DNA of 64,000 nucleotides from Stomoxys calcitrans (GCF_963082655.1 NC_081552.1:120206907-120270906), one strand, 5' to 3'. Numbered from the stretch's first letter, positions 23,947 through 36,422 are shown. Translations and numbers: made by a program. Notes: a model not told the origin generated them from the letters alone.

Positions 23947-26691
23947 TCAACTTAATGCAGTAAAATGTTTCGAAAGTCTGGTTTTAAATGTTGCCGAGTT
24001 ACTGAGTAATTGCAGATCGTTAGGAAGAGAATTCCAGAGACGTACAGCCAATATGAACATATGCCATTCAGAAACAAGCCTCCGATACATTTTGGGAATG
24101 ATTTTTTTACCTCTAGTAGATATGGCGAATTCAATAAATCCATACAGATATTGTGGTGCCAGCGTGTAGATCAGTTTATGCAGGAAAGTAAGCGATCTTA
24201 GGAACAACAATTGCTGTAAAGAGACGCCATACAGAGATAAACAGTATTCAGAGATGGAATCGCGCCGTCTCAAGCAAAATACATAACGAGTAACGCTATT
24301 AAAAAAGGTGTTTAGCTTACGTCTACTTACCGAGTCGCAATTAGCAAACAACTCACAGCCGTAGAGAATGCCAGGAACAAGATAAGTCTTTGCCAAGAGA
24401 GACCTAACCCGCAGCGGAGTAACCGACTGAGTGGCCCAGAGAGCACGCAATTTTGAATATCCCTGACCAACGACGGAGTCGATATGATTACTCCAAGTCA
24501 GAGTGCTGTTAATAACAACGCCCAAGTTCTTTGCATGAGGAACGATTTCCAATCTAGAGTCGTTAATGAATATACCGACATCACATGAAAAACGAGACAG
24601 CCTGTTTCTGATAACCACACACTTGGACTTTACAGGGTTGAGACACAGGCCATTGGCTTTCGCCCACGTGCTTACTCTAGACAGATCATGATTAAGCAGA
24701 CGTATGTTTTCAGCAATCTCATCCCTCGGACTGCCGATATAAATTTGTACATCGTCAGCGTACATATGTACCTCAGAATAAGACAATTGACCCGCCAAGT
24801 CGTTACTGTACAATGAAAAGAGAAGAAGACCCAGAATTGATCCCTGAGGAACACCTTTTGAAACAAGCAGAGGTGCCGATAGAGAAGACTTATAACTGAC
24901 GGACTGAGTGCGGTGTGACAGGTACGACAAAATAAGACGAACGGACGTAGAGGAAAAATTGTAAAGATGTCTCATCTTATCACATAACAAGGAATGATCC
25001 ACAGTGTCAAATGCCTTAGAATGGTCAAGAAGAACAAGGAAATTTATCTTGTCATTCTCCAAATTGACCCTGATCCTCTCAGTGACCTCTGCCAAGGCAG
25101 TTACGCAGCTGTGGTTAGGTCGAAACCCGGACTGTCTCACATATAACAAAGAGTTCTCGTTGACAAAAGACGACATTTGCAAATACAACAATTTCTCAAA
25201 GACCTTTGACAAGTAACAAAGAATAGCAATTGGTCTATATACCTTGGAATTTTTAGGCAGTGGGATGACTTTGGCATGTTTCCACGCTGATGGAAAGTAA
25301 CTCGTGGTCAAAATCCTATTGAAAACATAGGTTACATGAGGAACAATAAGGGGGAGCAAGAGTCTTACAAATCTAGGATCAATGCCATCAGATCCGACAG
25401 CGTTAGACTTTACAGTCGCGACGCACTCAAGGACATCGGTGGGACCATTGAAGCCATAGAAATTGGGATCAACTGGGATCTGTGGGACATTAACAAAAGC
25501 ATCGTTAAGCCCATTGATGTCCAAGTTTGTTGAACATTTATAAATATCTTTCCCAATTCCTATGTCTCGAATAACCTTCCACGTTCTCTTGGAGCCTATT
25601 GCAGAAGTAAAGCGTCTGTAATAGTAGTCTTTCTTGGCTATCTTAATCAACTTATTGACATGGTCTCTTGCTAAGCGAAAGGCATCATGTAACTCAGGCG
25701 TCCTGAAACGTCTCCACCTGCGATGCGACATATTCCTCACGTGAATAGCCGAACGAATATCCCGGGAGAACCACGGTTTCGATCTGGAGGACACTTCTCT
25801 AGTCTTGAGTGGAACCGTAAGTTCCTGTAGGTCACGGATATTTCTCTGTAGAAAGTCAGTTTGTTCATCGATAGTTTCCATACGAAATATCAGATCCCAG
25901 TCGATGAGCACAGCACTCGAAAGCAAAAAATCATGGTCGAGACGGGCAAAGTCTCTATATGAATAAGTTTCCCTAGTCCTGGTGAGCTCAAATTTATAAC
26001 ATAAAAAGATCAAGTCATGGTTCGAAAAACATGAGGCTGACAGTTGGTCGTATAGGAGGACTTTCGAAGTGTCACTAACAAAGTACAGATCGAGAAGCGT
26101 GCTGGAGGATGCGGAAAAATGCGTGGGAATTGTTGAATTGACAGGCAAAAGCCCCAAGGAAGACATTTCAAACGTCATGCCCGTGTCCTGTGAAACATTA
26201 GAGTTAAAGTCCCCAGCAACCACAATGTCTGAGTAAGCAAGAGAGAGAGGTTCAAGGACAGAGAAAAAATCTCGCGTATCCGTACGGTTGTTCGGTCTAT
26301 AAACGCACCCCACTAGGAGCTTGGTATCGGCAGCAGACACCTCAACGAAAACATACTCAATTGGGCCACCTGGGTTTGACTTTGTACGTAACTGAGTATT
26401 CAGGTAGTTTCTCACATACAGAGCGGTGCCGCCCCCACGACGTAATCTATCAGCTCTATGCACGCTATATCCTGAGAGATCAAAAAACGCATTAGGTGTT
26501 GATTGATTCAGTCATGTCTCCGATACACACACTATATCAATATCAGAGTTCTCAAAAATCATCTTGAATTCGTCAAGCTTGTTATTCAGGCTTTGGGCAT
26601 TAATATGACAGTTATTTAATCCCTTATGTTGCCTAGACAATATCCTGATCATATTCGCCGTTGTATCTCTAGTATTAGTTGTAGCAGTCAT
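23947..26691 (-). pseudogene. LINE-2 ORF2: endonuclease + reverse transcriptase, one internal stop
   Basis: From ATG at 26,691 (MTATTNTRDTTANMIRIL) the frame runs 914 codons to the stop at 23,947, interrupted only by TGA at 26,512-26,514, codon 60, where relatives have Trp (VCVSET-stop-LNQS). The endonuclease part shows 'NCHINAQSLNNKLDEF', the SET segment, 'VVAGDFNSN' (~26,210) and 'SNHDLIF' (~26,018). The RT part shows 'SDGIDPRF', 'KVIPLPKNSKVYRPIAIL', 'QSGFRPNHSC', 'LLDHSKAFDTVDHSLL' (~25,005), 'KGVPQGSILGLLLFSLYSND' and the catalytic YADD at 24,751-24,762. No RNase H follows. Length and order fit Jockey/CR1-group ORF2 proteins (~900 residues). Antisense frames here are shadows. Confidence 0.9.
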
Positions 26692-27055
26692 ATTTAAAGA
26701 AGTAAAAAGATTTAATTAAATCCTCAGCAACTCGGAAGATGATAAATGTTATGGGTGAAGATAAATTAGTTTTGATGAATGATAAGGTACTATAATAAAA
26801 ATGTAAGCAATGCATGGCAAAAGAACTAAATATAGGATAATATAAATGACATGAGATTAGTTGTGGTTTATGAGATGATGTTACTAGTAGAATTTTGTGT
26901 GTGATTAGTATGACGAAACCCATTTAAAGCATCAGAATTTTCAATGCATACCGGAACGTCGCTGGGATCACGCTTCACATACACTAGTCCTTTTGAAAGT
27001 GTAAGCTGAGTGTAAAAGTTTCTTTCTTTTTAGGGAAAGGGCATCTTGTAAGATT

Positions 27056-27526
27056 CTATAATTTGAATTCGAAATGGTTTTCATTTATATAGAACTGACA
27101 TGTTGAGTCAAATCCAATCAGGTTGAGAGATAAGGTGGTATTGTTTCTCTTCCGAAATTCAGATAGTCCTTTCAAAAGGAAATTTTTGTCATACGGAGAC
27201 ATCAATGTAGCAATAATTACTCCATCCGGTGAATTTCTTTCTTTAGTGTTGTTTCTGTTTCTTAGCCGGTGTATAGATTTGAGTTTTGGAGTCCGAATAT
27301 TACAGCTTGTGCAGATTTTTGTGAAAATGTTATTTAGGTTTTCATTTTCATTGAAAGGGATTCCATTTATACGAAGATCTGCAGCAACTGGAGCATTTTC
27401 TTGACGTAAGACTTGCAGTTTGATCTCTTTTAATTCCAGTTTGAGCACATCGATTTCACATACTGCAGTCTCTAGTTTCGTGACTCTATCACTGATATCA
27501 GCAATGTCTGCACGTAACTCGCATAA
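27056..27526 (-). pseudogene. LINE-2 ORF1, C-terminal 156 residues
   Basis: Open from the truncation point to the stop at 27,056. It starts with a heptad-like coiled coil (ADIADISDRVTKLETAV... to KLELKEIKLQV) and continues in an RRM-like region ('LRINGIPFNENENLNNIF', 'IHRLRNRN', 'GVIIATLMSPYDKNFLLKGL'). This coiled coil plus RRM layout is known from ORF1 proteins of several LINE clades, where it forms trimers that coat the RNA. No start codon remains in the element. I find no zinc knuckle. Confidence 0.7.
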
Positions 27527-28142
27527 TCTTTTTTAGGCAAACAAAGTATATTGAATAAGAACTGTTTTGCTATTGGAGCTGTATCAAGTTCGATTCGGAC
27601 CATAAATGAATGCTGAACATTGTAGAGGTCATTGTGTAATATTTCAGTTCATTCGGATAAGAATTGCGCCTTGCAGGGGATCAAGAAACGAAATCGGGAT
27701 ATCGGTTTATATGGGAGCTGTATCAAGCTATACATCGATTCAGACCATATTGAACACGTATGTTGAAGGTCATGAGAGAAGCCGTCGTAAAAAATTTCTG
27801 CCAAATCGGATGAGAATTGCGAATTGGTATCATCAGGGGACCTCTCCTAAATGTGATGGAGCTGCAGCTCTCACTACTGAAAGTCCTTGCGCTGGACACA
27901 TGGTGGACTTAAAATTGATTTGTAAGGATGAGGACGAGTCATAGACGCTTGAGCTCCCATTGTGAGACTGCTCTGATATAAAGAGAATAGGTGTAGGATT
28001 ATGGCTACACAAAAACCTATTTTCCTGTGTGAATTATCTTCATGTAATAGACTTTCGCCATTCTTGACTACCGTAGCCTGCAACCTGGCCATTTTGTCAT
28101 GTATATTGGCACCCAATCTTCTTCATTCTTAAGTCTGTCATT

Positions 28143-28842
28143 TTTCTGCGCCAAATAGGCTCAGATCGGTTCAAATTTGGATATAGCTGCCATATAGACC
28201 GATCCTCCGATTTAGGGTCTTAGGCCCATAAAAGCCACATTTATTTGCCGATTTTGTAGAAATTTAGGACAGAAAGTTGTGTTAGGCCCTTCGACAACCT
28301 TCGTCAATTTGGCTCAGATCGGTTCAGATCTGGATATAGCTGCCATATAGACCGATCCTCCGATTTACGGTCTTAGGCCCATAAAAGCCACATTTATTAT
28401 CCGATTTAGCTGAAATTTGGGACAGTGAGTTAAGTTGAATCCCTTGATATACTCCTGCAGTTGGTCCACATTTGGATGTAGCATGTAGACCGATATCTCG
28501 ATTTAAAGTCTTGGCCCCATAAAAGGCGAATTTATAATCCGATGTCAGAAATTTGACACAGTGACTTATATTAGGCTCTTCGACATCCATGTTGTATATG
28601 GTTCAGATCGGTTTATTTTTAGATATAGCTACTAAAAAGACTTATATTTTGTTATACACAATTGAACAATGACTCGTTATTATAAGTATTTGGTCCAAAT
28701 CGGAACATATTTCGATATAACTGTTATGGGACATAAGGTATGCAATTTTCACATGATTTTTATGAAATGTGGTTTACATATATACCCGAAGTGGTGGTTA
28801 TCCAACGTTCGGCCCGGCCGAACTTAACGCCTTTTTACTTGT
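28143..28842 (+). mobile_element. HINE-B repeat, 5'-truncated
   Basis: About four units of ~153 bp of the B type ('ccgatcctccgatttagggtc' and 'aaaagccacatttatt' text), then a 3' part ending in hairpin TTCGGCCCGGCCGAACTT and ACTTGT at 28,842. Here the next base is G, not T. Confidence 0.75.
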
Positions 28843-29937
28843 GGAGTTTATATTTTTGTTCGGCGAATTCCAAAATTAATTGACATATAAAATTCTCTCA
28901 GCTGGTTTGATGCGGCCACCTGATAAATACGCCTTGATATAAACTTTGTTATAAAATTCACTACTCAGCCGTTAAGAAAAAGATGTTATATATTGAATTG
29001 GTCTCATTCTTTTGGCAGAAAAAACATTCCCTACGGCGCTTTCCAATATAAAAATATGTAATTTTTGATTTAAACATTTGTCTGCGGCTCTGCGGCTCCG
29101 CTGTGCCCTCTCTTACAATATACAGAATAAAAATTACCTTATATTTGTAATCTAAGCTTATAGGTTTTATGGTGCCTTTAAAGGTTTATGTATAACATTA
29201 CCTGACATTTTTGGTGTAACAAAAGAAAGAAAGTCTGCTAGAAATGGAACATAAGTAAATTTTCAAATACGGCAAAGCTTTTCTGGTGTTTTCAGATGGT
29301 AAAAAGTTGGCTGTACCTTAAAAATGTCTCAAATAACATTAGAAGTTATATATAAGACATTATCTTTTCATTCGGTTTTTTTATTTGTGTTTCAGAACTT
29401 GACTTTATCCAATTTTCTTACACAAAATATCTAGTAAAAGCATATTTATTTAACAAAAAATGTACGTCTAAAATTGCCACGTGTACACGTGCCACATTCA
29501 CGTGCAATTAAATTTGTAGGAATATGACATATATCCAGAACAACGGAAGTTCAGGATAGATTACCAGTACAGGCTCATATAGAAAATATCTTCAGGATTG
29601 CCATGATAAGTTCGGCCTTTTGCAGAAATACTTCTATTGTGAATGGTTAAATAAAATTAAAAATTTTATTCGACTGCTATGCACACACATGTTTTGGAAA
29701 TTTTAGTTTTAAATTTTAGAAATATTCGCACTTTTTCCTCGTATTGTTTTGAAAGGTTGGCAAATGGCGTTACCACTTCATGGCAAACAAACAGACTTGC
29801 ACTGGAAACTTTTTTAGCGTTTTATTTTTGCCCTTCATGCCTTATCTATTCAATACTTAAATAAAACATGGCAAATATGTAAGAGATGCATTACTATTGT
29901 AAACAAGTTAAGATTTCGTTCAAAACTGTGTTGAGTG
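28843..29937. other. AT-rich spacer with a Helitron 3'-end relic
   Basis: Mostly unrecognised AT-rich sequence. At ~29,085-29,125 the text 'gcggctccgctgtgccctc' resembles the Helitron 3' terminus in minus orientation, without CTAG. No credible gene. Confidence 0.4.
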
Positions 29938-30049
29938 ATAGGTTAGGTTATGTTAGGTTGAAAAAAAAGGTGCAGATATTAATCCGCCCCATGCCACTAT
30001 GGACATACACCTAAACCAGTCATCGGCTTGTTGTGCGCTTTTAAAACTA

Positions 30050-31609
30050 ACAAGTAAAAAGGCATTAAGTTCGGCCGGGCCGAACTTTGGATAACCGCCA
30101 CTTCGGGTATATATGTAAACCACCTTTCATCAAAATTCGGTGAAAATTTCATACCATATGTCCAATAGCAGTTATATCGAAATATGTTCCGATTTGGACC
30201 TAATACTAATAAGTACAGGTCGTTCAATTGTACATAACAAAAAAGTGATCTGTTTAGTAGCTATATCTAAAAATAAACCGATCTGAACCATATACAACAC
30301 GTATGTTGAAAAGCAGAACACAAGTCACTGTATTAAATTTCAGGGAAATCGGATTATTAATGCGCCTTTTATGGGGCTAAGACTTTAAATCGAGATGTCG
30401 GTCTACATGGCAGCTATATCCAAACCTGAACCGATTTGGGCCAAGTTGTAGAAAAATGTCGAAGAGTCTAATACAACGCACTGTCCCAAATATCAGCGAA
30501 ATCGGACAATAAATGGGCCTTTTATGGCCCCAAACCCTTAAACCGAAAGATCGGTCTAAGCTGCTACATCCAAATCTTGACCGATCTGTACCATATTGCA
30601 GAAGTATGTCAAGGGGCATAACTTAACTCGCTGTCCCAAATTTCGGCGACATCGGGCAATAAATGCGCCTCTCATGGCCCCAAAACCTTAAATCGAGAGT
30701 TCGGTCTATATGGCAGCTATATCCAAATCTTAACCGATCAGGGTCAAATTGAAGAAAATGTCGAAGGACCCAACACAACTCACTGTCCCAAATTTCAGCA
30801 AAATCGGATAATAAATGTGGCTTTTATGGGCCTAAGACCCTTAATCGGAGGATCGGTCCATACGGCAGCTATATGCAAATCTGGACCGATCTGGGCCAAA
30901 TTGACGAAGGATGTCGAAGGGCCTAACACAACTCACTGTCCCAAATTTCAGCAAAATCGGAGAATAAATGTGGCTTTTATGCACCTAAGACCCTAAATCG
31001 GAGGATCTGTCTATATGGCAGCTATATCCAAATCTGGGTCAAATTGACGAAGGATGTCGAAGGGCCTAGCACTACTCACTGTCCCAAATTTCAGCAAAAT
31101 CGTATAATAAGTGTGGCTTTTATGGGCCTAAGACCCTAAGATTCTCTGTTTTATGGCAGCTATATCCAAATCTGGACCGATCTGAGCCAAATTGACGAAG
31201 GATGTCGAAGGGGCTAACATAAGTCACTGTCTTAAATTTCAACAAAATTGGATAAAAAATATGGCTTTCATGGGCCTAAGACCCTAAATCGGCCGATCGG
31301 TCTATATGGGGGCTATATTAAGATATAGTCCGATATAGCCCATCTTCGAACTTAACCTGCTTATGGACAAAAAAAAAAAAGAATCTGTGCAAAATTTCAG
31401 CTCAATATCTCTATTTTTAAAGACTGTAGCGAGATTTCAATAGACAGACGGACAAACGGACGGACAAACGGACGGACATGTCTAGATCGTCTTTGATTTT
31501 TACGCTGATCAAGAATATATATACTTTGTAGGGTCGGAAATGGATATTTCGATGTGTTGCAAACAGAATGACAAAATGAATATACCCCCATCCTTCGGTG
31601 GTGGGTATA
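30050..31609 (-). mobile_element. HINE-B repeat, full length, in LINE-1 3' UTR
   Basis: From the minus strand: TATACCCACC start at 31,609, 5' block with 'ccgtccgtttgtccgtc', about eight B-type units of ~153 bp, the inverted start copy (decayed), a perfect 10-bp-arm hairpin (AAGTTCGGCC, one base, GGCCGAACTT), and ACTTGT at 30,050. Joining the flanks restores the LINE-1 3' UTR as seen in copy 3, with the element between two T's. Confidence 0.87.
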
Positions 31610-32374
31610 AAAAGTAACCTCAAAAAAGAAAATTTTAATTTAGGAATTCCGTGCTACTTCCAAAATTCTTAATTGTTTCCCATACCACTCCCCTAAGTTG
31701 GTTCATGTCTTGTATCGTGTCCCCACCTAAGTACCGGTGCCTGTTAGCCTCGACTGCCGGGCAATGACATAGGAATGCTCGAACGTCTCAACATCTTCCC
31801 CACATGCCCTACACATGCTATCACTTGCCGCACCGATTTTAAATGAGTGAGCTCGTAGTCCTAAGTGTCCTGTTATGATACCGAAAACTTTACTGACCTC
31901 TTGCTTGCTTCCTTTCAGTAATAACCTCATTTCTCACAATCCGGATCTCCCCTTAGGTTTTTCTTCGTGCTGCCGTTCGTTGCGCTATTCCACCGTGTTA
32001 CATGTGGAACAGCATAGCCCACGCTCTTAACTCGAACTGCGTCGACCCGAAAGGCTTCGGGTTAACCAAGTTTGTTGGCGGCAGTCCTATGGCCTTCACT
32101 TGCAAAACATATGCTTTTCATTTCCCTTACTCCGTAACGGCCCGGCACCCAAACGATGCGGCTCGTGCCATTCTCAGAGTAGGCGTTAATCTCCTTCTTA
32201 CACTCCAAGACTGTTGGTGACTTAACCGCCCTGGTTGTTATTGCCCTTATGGCCAGTTTACTGTCCGTAAAAATGTTAGCACTCGACGCTCTTGCGTTAC
32301 CACCACACCACCTTACGCATTCCGTGATCGCCCGAATCTCCGCCTGCAGGACTGTTTTATGGCACTCTAAATTA

Positions 32375-33316
32375 TTGAGTTGCCCAAAAAGTAATTGTCG
32401 GTAATATAGTCGGCGTTGACAAAATTTTTAACGGCTTGTGACTCTGTAATTGCATTCTTTCTTCTGTCAGTTATCAGCTGTTACTTTTAGCTTGCTTTAG
32501 AAAAAAAGTGCGCGAAATTTTGTTTACATTTGTTTGTTTGGCGTCAATTTTAATATGGGTACCACATGTATTGAAAGAAATTCATTTAACAAACCGAATC
32601 AACGCTTGTGATATGCACCTTAAACGCAATGAATTCGATCCGTTTTTAAAACGAATCATAACTGGAGATGAAAAATGGATTGTTTACAACAACGTTAGTC
32701 GAAAACGATCATGGTCCAAGCATGGTGAACCAGCTCAACCACTTCAAAGGCTGATATCCACCAAAAGAAGGTTATGCTGTCTGTTTGGTGGGATTGGAAG
32801 GGTGTGGTATATTTTGAGCTGCTTCCAAGGAACCAAACGATTAATTCGGATGTTTACTGTCAACAATTGGAAAAATTTAATACAGCCATCAAGGAGAAGC
32901 GACCAGAATTGGTCAATCGTAAAGGTGTCATATTCCACCAGGACAACGCTAGACCGCACACATCTTTGGTCACCCGCCAAAAACTGAGTGAGCTTGGCTG
33001 GGAACTTTTGATGCATCCACCATATAGCCCTGACCTTGCACCATCAGACTACCATTTATTTCGATCTTTGCAGAACTCCTTAAATGGTAAAACTTTCGGC
33101 AATGATGAGGCTATAAAATCGCACTTGGTTCAGTTTTTTGCAGATAAAGGCCAGAAGTTCTATGAGCGTGGAATACTAAATTTGCCAGGAAGATGGCAAA
33201 AGGTTATCGAACAAAGTGGCAATTATATATATTTGATTAAAGTTCATTCTAAGTTTTATTAAAATTGCATTTACTTTCTTTTAAAAAAATCCGCAATTAC
33301 TTTTTAGGCAACCCAA
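32375..33316 (+). mobile_element. mariner element, internally deleted, copy 2, in LINE-1 RNase H
   Basis: 942 bp with the same terminal repeats as copy 1 (left TTGAGTTGCCCAAAAAG, right ending GGCAACCCAA) and TA on both sides. The empty target is visible at ~59,855-59,900 in LINE-1 copy 3. Sequence differs from copy 1 by only a handful of bases plus a 9-base length difference near the left end. Confidence 0.93.
32508..33262 (+). pseudogene. mariner transposase, same deletion and frameshift as copy 1
   Basis: Two frames (to ~32,750 and from 32,774 to the stop at 33,262) split the protein at the same point as in copy 1. ITGDEKW, HQDNARPH and PSDYHLF supply the three catalytic Asp. The shared defects show that both copies descend from one already broken element mobilised by transposase made elsewhere. 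Confidence 0.92.
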
Positions 33317-35101
33317 TATATCTCAGTCCCTGGGTTCTCAATGTAGACCCATTCTATCCTATACCTTTAATCCATCCGTGTAACATGATCTTCCAGATGG
33401 CAATACTAGGGTTCCGTCAATCCAAGTGCCCCTCTCGCACCCGACCTCAAGCGTCGTCCAGATTTTCGATCGGAAACCTCTTCTCTTCCTTCCAGATATC
33501 CTGTCGTCGCCTCGATTATACCGCGATGGTAAAAGCTGCTCCCATCCTCAATCCATTCTCCCATCGCTTAAGTCTGATTGCCGCAATGGCTGCCTCACAT
33601 TTAATTTGTCAATGGGTCGGATACCTAGAAAAGTTTCCAGTGCCCTAATTGGCGAGGTCTTCATCACTCCGTCTATACCAAGACAACATGTTCTTTGAAC
33701 CTGTTGTATTACCTTACATTGCATTTCGTCGTAAGTAGTTATGGCCATCTAATGCTTCTGTGAGTCAGTGGACTATCTTCGGACACAGTCCCTATTTCGA
33801 GCCTACTCAGTACGTTCCTGAAAGTGACACTTCCAATTCAGTTTCCTGTCCAAGATCACTAATAAGTATTTGATCTTGTCAGATAACGAAATCGTTTAAT
33901 TGAGAAAATATGGTTCATAAAATTGGCCCACCTTTGATTTCCTCGTGAACATGCATATTTCAGTCTTCTCTGGGTTAACATTGCCATATGCAAGACCCTT
34001 TTGGCCCTTCTGCATAGCTATTTCGGATCCTTACCCCTAAGAAGAATTATAACATCGTCTGCATAGCAGACGGGTTTAAATCCCTTCTTAGTCCGCATCC
34101 GTAATTGGTCATTTATGGTGGTCGCCCAAAGGAGTGGCGATAAAATGCCCCCCTGTGGCGTGCCCTGTGCAACTTTCTCCCTTATATTTATGTTGTGGAA
34201 CGCGCAATTTATCCACCTGTTTCTTAGCATAGGCTTTCGGAGTATATGCAAGTTCTAGGCACGCTCTGAAAATAGTGATAAGATGAGGTGCCAGACAGTC
34301 GGTAATACACATCCCAATATTCTTTCGCTTTTTTATGACGTGCTCTGTTAAAAAGTCTACGGACCTCTTTCCCAATGATGCGAATCTCCCCTTTCATCCA
34401 GGGTTTTTTTTTTGGGCTGATTTCCGTTCCCGAATAGAACAACTATCTTCGAAAGACCCCACCAGTGCAGCAGTTATCCTGTTGACATTTTCGTCAATGT
34501 CTTCTATGCTTGGACAATCTAAATTATCTTGCCCAAGTCTTCTTCTGAGTAGTCTTCTGAATTTTGTCCTGTTGGTTTTCAACTTATTCCAGAAGCCTTT
34601 CGGATTCGGCGCTGGCCATGCTATTATATACCCAATGTAGTGAACGAATGCTCCATGGAGACTCTACAATCCTGAAACTCATCGATTAGATTTTCCGAAC
34701 ACATTGTCACATCTAAAATCTCCTCCCTAATCCTATTAACAAAGGTAGCGGTGTTACCGATATTAAGTGTTATTTGGTCGTTAGTATTCAAAAATTCTGC
34801 CAGGGCTTGGCGCCGCTTATTAATGCTGGTACTGCCCCACGAAATGTGCTGAGAGTTCGCATCGCACCCTATTAGTACCTCGTTTCCTGTCGAGTTTGCT
34901 TTGCTCACCAACCGTTGCAGCTCCGACGTATGTGACAATGTCGGAGAGTCGAAAGGCAAATAAAGGTATGCTCCAACGTCTCCCTGTCTCATCACTATTG
35001 TATCTCTCTGCGGAAAATACATAATTTAAATTTTTATGACAAATAACGCAGGTCCTCGCGGTCTTGCTTCGGTGTAGGTTTATGTGGATTACCTCAATCA
35101 T

Positions 35102-36391
35102 CAGTCCTCTATTATATGGGTTTTTTGGGAGTGGAGGATGGTCTCAACGTCTGCTCCCTGTTCTTTAGGCTGCATTGAGTTTCCCGTCACTGCACTGCCT
35201 GATGTTGTAATATTAGGATCTTTGCGTATCATAGTCTTCCGACTCTTGAGAAAGTCGGTAATCGGGTCCCTGATCGTTTAGCTGTATTGATTCAACCATT
35301 CCTGCACTGCATGATGTTCCAATATTAGCATCTTTGCCTATACTAGTCTTCCAAATCTTGATAAATGGGTTTTGGTCTCATCGTCGGCTCCCTGTGCATT
35401 AGTCGGCATTGAGTTCTCTGTCACTCACTGCCTGATGTGTTAGTATTAGGATCTTCATACATCCTATTCTTCCTACTCCCGCTCGTCGTCGGGTCCCTGT
35501 AAGGCCGTGTTGGGTCTATCGCCCCTGCACTACCTGATTTTTTAGTATTAGGATCTTTACTTATCCTAGTCTTCCCAAAATTGAGAGAGCCGGTGATAAT
35601 CTCGTCTCGGCCCTCTATCTGTTAAGCGTTATTGAGTGTCTCGCCACTGCACCGCCTGATGGCTCAATATGAGGATATTGGCCTATCCTTGTCTTCCCAT
35701 TCTTGAAAAAGACGGTCATGGCCCCGTAGTACGCCATGCTTTTATTCTTAGCCAAACTCGTCACGGAGACTTGATCAATGCCCACCACAAGGAGAGTTCC
35801 TTCCTCCTTCTCCTCCCTGTGGATAACCTCCCATTTCTCCACGACCAACTATTGGTATTGCTTGTTTAAGACTTTCGTCATACGTTCCGTCGCGATTTCG
35901 GCTGGCTTAGTCTTCCCAGAGTAGTTGAAAGCAGGGAGCTGTTTTTTTCTTCTTCAGGGTTTTAGCAGTGTTAGAAGTGCCTGGAATGTCAGTTCTATCC
36001 CTTCTTGCATCCAGCGCTTTCGCCCGATTGCGCTGCCGATACATACATCTCTGTCTCTTACGTCGTGCCCCGGATGGCTTTCCCGGCCTGCTTGAATGCT
36101 TAGCAAAGCCATCGCTTACCTCCGCTGTCATCCCGCCGCCCTCATCCCTCGATTCGGCTGCGATGACTGTTTCATTGACACTGTCGCTGTCTTAATCCGA
36201 GTCGAAAAAACACCACCTTTACTTAAAGGCTGCGGACAAACTGTCTCTTCCTCACTAATTAGTCTGACGACTAGTTGTGCGCTTAAAGCATTATACTCGA
36301 CTACAGGTGCTAAGGCACCCACACCTATAGGAGGGGAGAACAACATGCTGCGGTTCGACGCCACCACCGCTGTTGGGTCTTTGGAGTTCAT
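35102..36391 (-). pseudogene. LINE-1 ORF1 (Gag-like), near full length but frameshifted
   Basis: ATG at 36,391 opens 'MNSKDPTAVVASNRSML' and 'VVRLISEEETVCPQPLSKGG'; an overlapping frame (36,131-35,907) adds a basic stretch (GARRKRQRCMYRQRNRAK), and 35,848-35,615 adds 'EGTLLVVGIDQVSVTSLAKN'. The last ~600 bp are the tandem repeats also seen in copy 1. The stop overlaps the ORF2 start as TGATG (35,099-35,103). The protein would bind the element RNA; I see basic regions but no clear CCHC motif. Confidence 0.68.
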
Positions 36392-36422
36392 TTTGAGCCT
36401 ACTTTGAGGCTTTAAATTTTAT

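Larger units (their letters stand above)
23617..27526 (-). mobile_element. LINE-2 (Jockey/CR1-like), copy 2, 5'-truncated insertion
   Basis: 3.9-kb element flanked by a 6-bp duplication TCTTTT (23,611-23,616 and 27,527-27,532) in a HINE. On the minus strand: ORF1 C-terminal part, a 364-bp gap, ORF2, 3' UTR and an A/T-rich tail (AAATAAATAAATTAC-like). The 5' truncation falls inside ORF1. It is the youngest-looking LINE here because ORF2 has a single disabling stop. Confidence 0.88.
23523..27823 (-). mobile_element. HINE-A repeat split by LINE-2 copy 2
   Basis: The 3' terminus (ACTTGT at 23,523, hairpin, inverted start copy) lies at 23,523-23,616 and the body resumes at 27,527-27,823. Text common to other copies ('gcggtatctctttttaggca') is cut inside its T run. 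The 5' end is missing beyond ~27,823. 27,824-28,142 after it (with a 'catcaggggacctctcctaa' start) is not recognised. Confidence 0.8.
31650..35101 (-). pseudogene. LINE-1 ORF2 remnant: endonuclease, RT, RNase H, zinc-like tail
   Basis: Begins ATGATTGAGG at 35,101 (MIEVIHINLHRSKTA) but then jumps to 'RTCVICHKNLNY', so about 55 codons with the catalytic LIQEPW present in copy 1 are deleted. Further endonuclease text at 35,022-34,624 includes 'IGCDANSQHISWGSTSINKR' and 'ILDVTMCSENL'. The RT part has 'VAQGTPQGGILSPLLW' and YADD at 34,054-34,065 (34,251-34,018). The RT thumb and RNase H lie on both sides of the mariner. The C-terminal 'CRACGEDVETFEH' (31,930-31,727) is a Cys/His tail typical after RNase H in such elements. 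Multiple frameshifts and deletions. Confidence 0.8.

Noticed and set aside
23947..26463. 838-codon frame as a host gene starting at GTG 26,463
   Set aside because: It is the LINE-2 ORF2. The true start is ATG 26,691 upstream of an internal TGA; endonuclease and RT motifs are clear.
29085..29125. complete Helitron at this GC-rich string
   Set aside because: Only a short 3'-end-like string is present, no CTAG, no array, no 5' end.
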